8,222 bases of DNA, from NCBI GenBank assembly GCA_018399295.1, contig JAGYOO010000048.1:1-8222 (forward strand), written 5' to 3'. Both the position numbers and the translations under genes were made by a program. Under the pieces are notes generated by a model. The model saw nothing but the letters and a program-made list of their open reading frames with translations, made no database searches and was not told the DNA's origin. Shown here in pieces: positions 6,589-8,222 of this stretch. Each line of letters starts with the position of its first letter. Positions within the stretch are counted from its first letter, which is position 1. Source of the DNA: Candidatus Omnitrophota bacterium (GTDB taxonomy: Bacteria > Omnitrophota > Gorgyraeia > B26-G9).

Positions 6589-6605
6589 AGGACGGTTTAG
6601 TTGAT

Positions 6606-7085
6606 ATGATAGAAATCAGAAAGTTTACTGATTCAGCTTTTTGTCTTAATGATTGCCGGGCCTGTTGCCGGTTTAGTGACGAAAACTGGCTTCCCAATCT
6701 GCTTGAACAGGAGAAAAAACAATTGGGCGTGGATCGGGTCCGCACAATTCCGGCTGAAGAAGGCCAGGACGCTTGTTGCGAGTTTCTGGATCGGGAAAGC
6801 CAGCATTGCCGCATATACTCTGATCGTCCATTCGAATGCCGGCTTTATCCATTTCTTCTCGTCCGTAGCGGACAGACTCTGGCCCTTGCGGTGCATCTGG
6901 CTTGTCCGTACCTGCGCCGGGAGCTGGGAAACAAGGAGTTCTGGCAGTACGTGGCTTATCTGAGACAAGAGCTGAAGGTGCCGGAAACAGCCGGACTGCT
7001 TCAGCGGGAGGCCGGTATCTTCCACGTTTACCCGGAAATAGAGATCCAGTATATAGAACCGGATATCTTTAATCCGCATGTCTGA
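6606..7085 (+). CDS. YkgJ-family cysteine-cluster protein
   Basis: A 159-residue soluble protein of the YkgJ/UPF0153 family, thought to bind zinc or an iron-sulfur cluster through conserved cysteines; the function is not established. The first motif is CLNDCRACC (Cys13, Cys17, Cys20, Cys21), the CxxxCxxCC signature. The second is CEFLD...HCRIYSDRPFECRLYPF, with Cys58, Cys68 and Cys78, ending in the diagnostic RPxxCRxYPF. A further cysteine occurs in ACPYL. There is no signal peptide or membrane segment. The ATG at 6606 lies 17 nt after the stop of the radical-SAM gene, with AGAGGA 13 nt upstream as a rather distant ribosome site. It overlaps the next gene by 8 bp, so the pair is probably co-translated. 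Confidence 0.85.
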   Translation: MIEIRKFTDSAFCLNDCRACCRFSDENWLPNLLEQEKKQLGVDRVRTIPAEEGQDACCEFLDRESQHCRIYSDRPFECRLYPFLLVRSGQTLALAVHLACPYLRRELGNKEFWQYVAYLRQELKVPETAGLLQREAGIFHVYPEIEIQYIEPDIFNPHV

Positions 7086-7986
7086 AATTCTAAAAGTTGA
7101 TCATTATCCGGTCTTTAAGGACTATTTCAGACGGAAGGCCTGTCCGTTAAGCGCTTACAGTTTTGTAAACATCTGGTTGTGGCGCGTTTTTTTTAAAATT
7201 CAGTGGTGTCTTATTGACCAATGCCTCTGTGTTTTTTTCTCTGACTCGGTTGGAACATTCATGTATCTGCCTCCGCGGGGTAAATGGGGCCGGGAAACAG
7301 TGAAAAAATGTTTTTCGGTGATGGATTCAGCTAACACCAATCCTGCTTTTTCCCGGATTGAAAATGTCTCAAAGGCGGACGCGGATTGTTTGGCTGAATA
7401 TGGTTTTCTCTGTCAGTCGGAGCCGGTGGAATATCTTTATCTGCGCCGGGAGCTTACAGAGCTGAGGGGGAATCAGTTTAAGTCAAAACGTTCCAGCTGT
7501 AATCAATTTTTGCGGCAGGGAGACGTGAGATGGCGGGATTATCAGGTCAGGGATAAAACTGACTGCCAAAATCTGTTGCGGCAGTGGTTTGCGGACCGGA
7601 TTTCCCGGCAGACGGAAGAGTTCTCCCGGTACCTGCTGGAGGACCATCTGCGTGTTGTCGATTCGCTGCTTGAATCTCCCGACGTTCCCCAATTGCAGGG
7701 GAGAATTGTCGGACAGGGTGATAAGATCTGCGGTTTAACTTTTGGCTATCCTCTGGAGGACGGGCGGGTATTTTGTATATTAGCTGAGATCGGGAGCCCG
7801 GAAGTCGCTGGTGTAAGCCAGTTCATGTTTCGTCGCTTTTCAGAAGAACAGACGGAGTATGAGTTTATCAACGTGCAGGCGGATTGCGGACTGGAAAGCC
7901 TGCGCCGCGCAAAGCTTTCTTACCGGCCCCATCAGGAGCTTGAGGTATACAGTGTGAGGCGGTGCGGTCAGGCCCCTGATCCCTGA
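7078..7986 (+). CDS. DUF2156 (LPG-synthase C-terminal like) GNAT-fold protein
   Basis: A 302-residue protein resembling stand-alone DUF2156 proteins, related to the C-terminal acyltransferase-like domain of phosphatidylglycerol lysyltransferase (MprF) and built on a double GNAT fold. Seen here are the N-terminal LSAYSFVNIWLWR block, the YLPPRG strand, the central YLYLRRELTELRGNQFKSKRSSCNQF stretch (near residue 120) typical of the family, and the C-terminal INVQADCGLESLRRAKLSYRP, where the usual form is D.G...LR..K. It lacks the long N-terminal membrane region of MprF; a short hydrophobic patch near residues 30-60 looks like protein core rather than a membrane anchor. The start overlaps the YkgJ-like gene by 8 bp. 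The substrate is unknown and lipid lysylation should not be assumed. Confidence 0.75.
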   Translation: MSEILKVDHYPVFKDYFRRKACPLSAYSFVNIWLWRVFFKIQWCLIDQCLCVFFSDSVGTFMYLPPRGKWGRETVKKCFSVMDSANTNPAFSRIENVSKADADCLAEYGFLCQSEPVEYLYLRRELTELRGNQFKSKRSSCNQFLRQGDVRWRDYQVRDKTDCQNLLRQWFADRISRQTEEFSRYLLEDHLRVVDSLLESPDVPQLQGRIVGQGDKICGLTFGYPLEDGRVFCILAEIGSPEVAGVSQFMFRRFSEEQTEYEFINVQADCGLESLRRAKLSYRPHQELEVYSVRRCGQAPDP

Positions 7987-8009
7987 TAGTGTTGTAATAC
8001 CAAAACGAT

Positions 8010-8051
8010 AATGTCCTCTTCTGTCAAAATAGAAATGTCCTGTTCTGGCAA
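8010..8051. repeat. Two 18-bp direct repeats
   Basis: AATGTCCTCTTCTGTCAA (8010-8027) and AATGTCCTGTTCTGGCAA (8034-8051) agree at 16 of 18 positions, with unit starts 24 bp apart. Multiple short repeats of this sort occur at the ends of some insertion sequences, where they bind transposase, but no transposase or opposite end is visible in the window. The origin is undecided. Confidence 0.7.
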
Positions 8052-8052
8052 T

Positions 8053-8083
8053 GGTAAAATCCCCAGGGAAGAAGGATTTTATC
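8053..8083. repeat. Inverted repeat after the direct repeats
   Basis: GGTAAAATCC (8053-8062) can pair with GGATTTTATC (8074-8083), nine Watson-Crick pairs and one G-T wobble around an 11-nt purine-rich loop. No T-run follows, so it is not a canonical terminator. It adjoins the direct repeats and may belong to the same element. Confidence 0.5.
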
Positions 8084-8104
8084 GCAGGAAAGGATGTAGA
8101 CCAT

Positions 8105-8135
8105 ATCCAACTTCGTAAGTTGGATTTTTTGTTTT
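8105..8135 (+). terminator. Intrinsic terminator of the second operon
   Basis: ATCCAACTT (8105-8113) and AAGTTGGAT (8117-8125) form a perfect 9-bp stem with a 3-nt CGT loop (or an 8-bp stem with a 5-nt loop), followed by TTTTTTGTTTT. This is a standard rho-independent terminator on the + strand and the first good one after the DUF2156 gene, 118 bp past its stop. Confidence 0.85.
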
Positions 8136-8222
8136 ACTTCTGATCATGAGTCTAAATATAGACTGTTGGTTTAATTTTTAAGAACTTCAGGTAAGCAGGG
8201 GGCTATGCCTGCCCCCCCCCCA

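Larger units (their letters stand above)
7987..8222. other. Noncoding right edge with repeats and terminator
   Basis: No convincing gene lies here. The stretch holds two 18-bp direct repeats, an inverted repeat, an intrinsic terminator, a small perfect inverted repeat AGTCTA-AATA-TAGACT (8149-8164) and a terminal poly-C run. A 30-codon open frame begins at the ATG at 8051, but it runs through the terminator hairpin and is probably not a real gene. Confidence 0.7.

Noticed and set aside
8051..8143. 30-codon gene beginning at the ATG at 8051
   Set aside because: No ribosome site, runs through an intrinsic terminator hairpin, and is too short to recognise. Kept only as a possible remnant.
1..8222. 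CRISPR array, tRNA or rRNA genes, phage or defence genes
   Set aside because: No regularly spaced repeats, cloverleaf-like segments, rRNA blocks or phage/defence protein motifs were seen on either strand.

Overview
This window looks like a piece of an anaerobic bacterial genome with roughly balanced base composition. All recognised genes lie on the + strand and are tightly packed, and no gap reaches 300 bases. The oxygen-sensitive enzymes (a class III ribonucleotide reductase with its radical-SAM activase, plus a second radical-SAM protein) point to a strict or facultative anaerobe. The order glyA, dCMP deaminase, nrdR resembles arrangements I recall from Deltaproteobacteria-like and Omnitrophota-like genomes. 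That is only an impression, and the lineage cannot be fixed from the sequence alone.

Layout: (1) 1-1595 holds the 3' part of glyA (5' end outside the window) and a dCMP deaminase gene that starts 3 nt after the glyA stop. (2) 1596-1714 is a control region with a sigma70-type promoter and two NrdR boxes whose centres are 32 bp apart. (3) 1715-5636 is a compact anaerobic deoxyribonucleotide operon: nrdR, nrdD with ATP-cone, zinc site and glycyl-radical motif, a small CxxC redoxin, and nrdG. A 12-bp-stem hairpin sits between the redoxin gene and nrdG. (4) 5637-5721 holds a weak terminator candidate and a TATAAT box almost touching the next start codon. (5) 5722-7986 is a second likely operon: an AMMECR1-linked type radical-SAM protein that seems to lack its usual C-terminal tail, a YkgJ-like cysteine-cluster protein, and a DUF2156 protein overlapping it by 8 bp. 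(6) 7987-8222 is noncoding, with two 18-bp direct repeats, inverted repeats, a good intrinsic terminator and a terminal poly-C run.

The first two-thirds of the window makes metabolic sense as a DNA-precursor region. GlyA makes methylene-tetrahydrofolate and dCMP deaminase makes dUMP, the two inputs of thymidylate synthesis. NrdD/NrdG make deoxynucleotides without oxygen, probably with the small redoxin as electron donor, and NrdR senses nucleotide state and represses its own operon. The function of the second operon is not known. The most unusual points are the probable structure-bridged ribosome-binding site of nrdG, the nrdR start without a Shine-Dalgarno sequence, the shortened radical-SAM protein, and the possible mobile-element remnant at the right edge. 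I did not find a convincing wholly new system.
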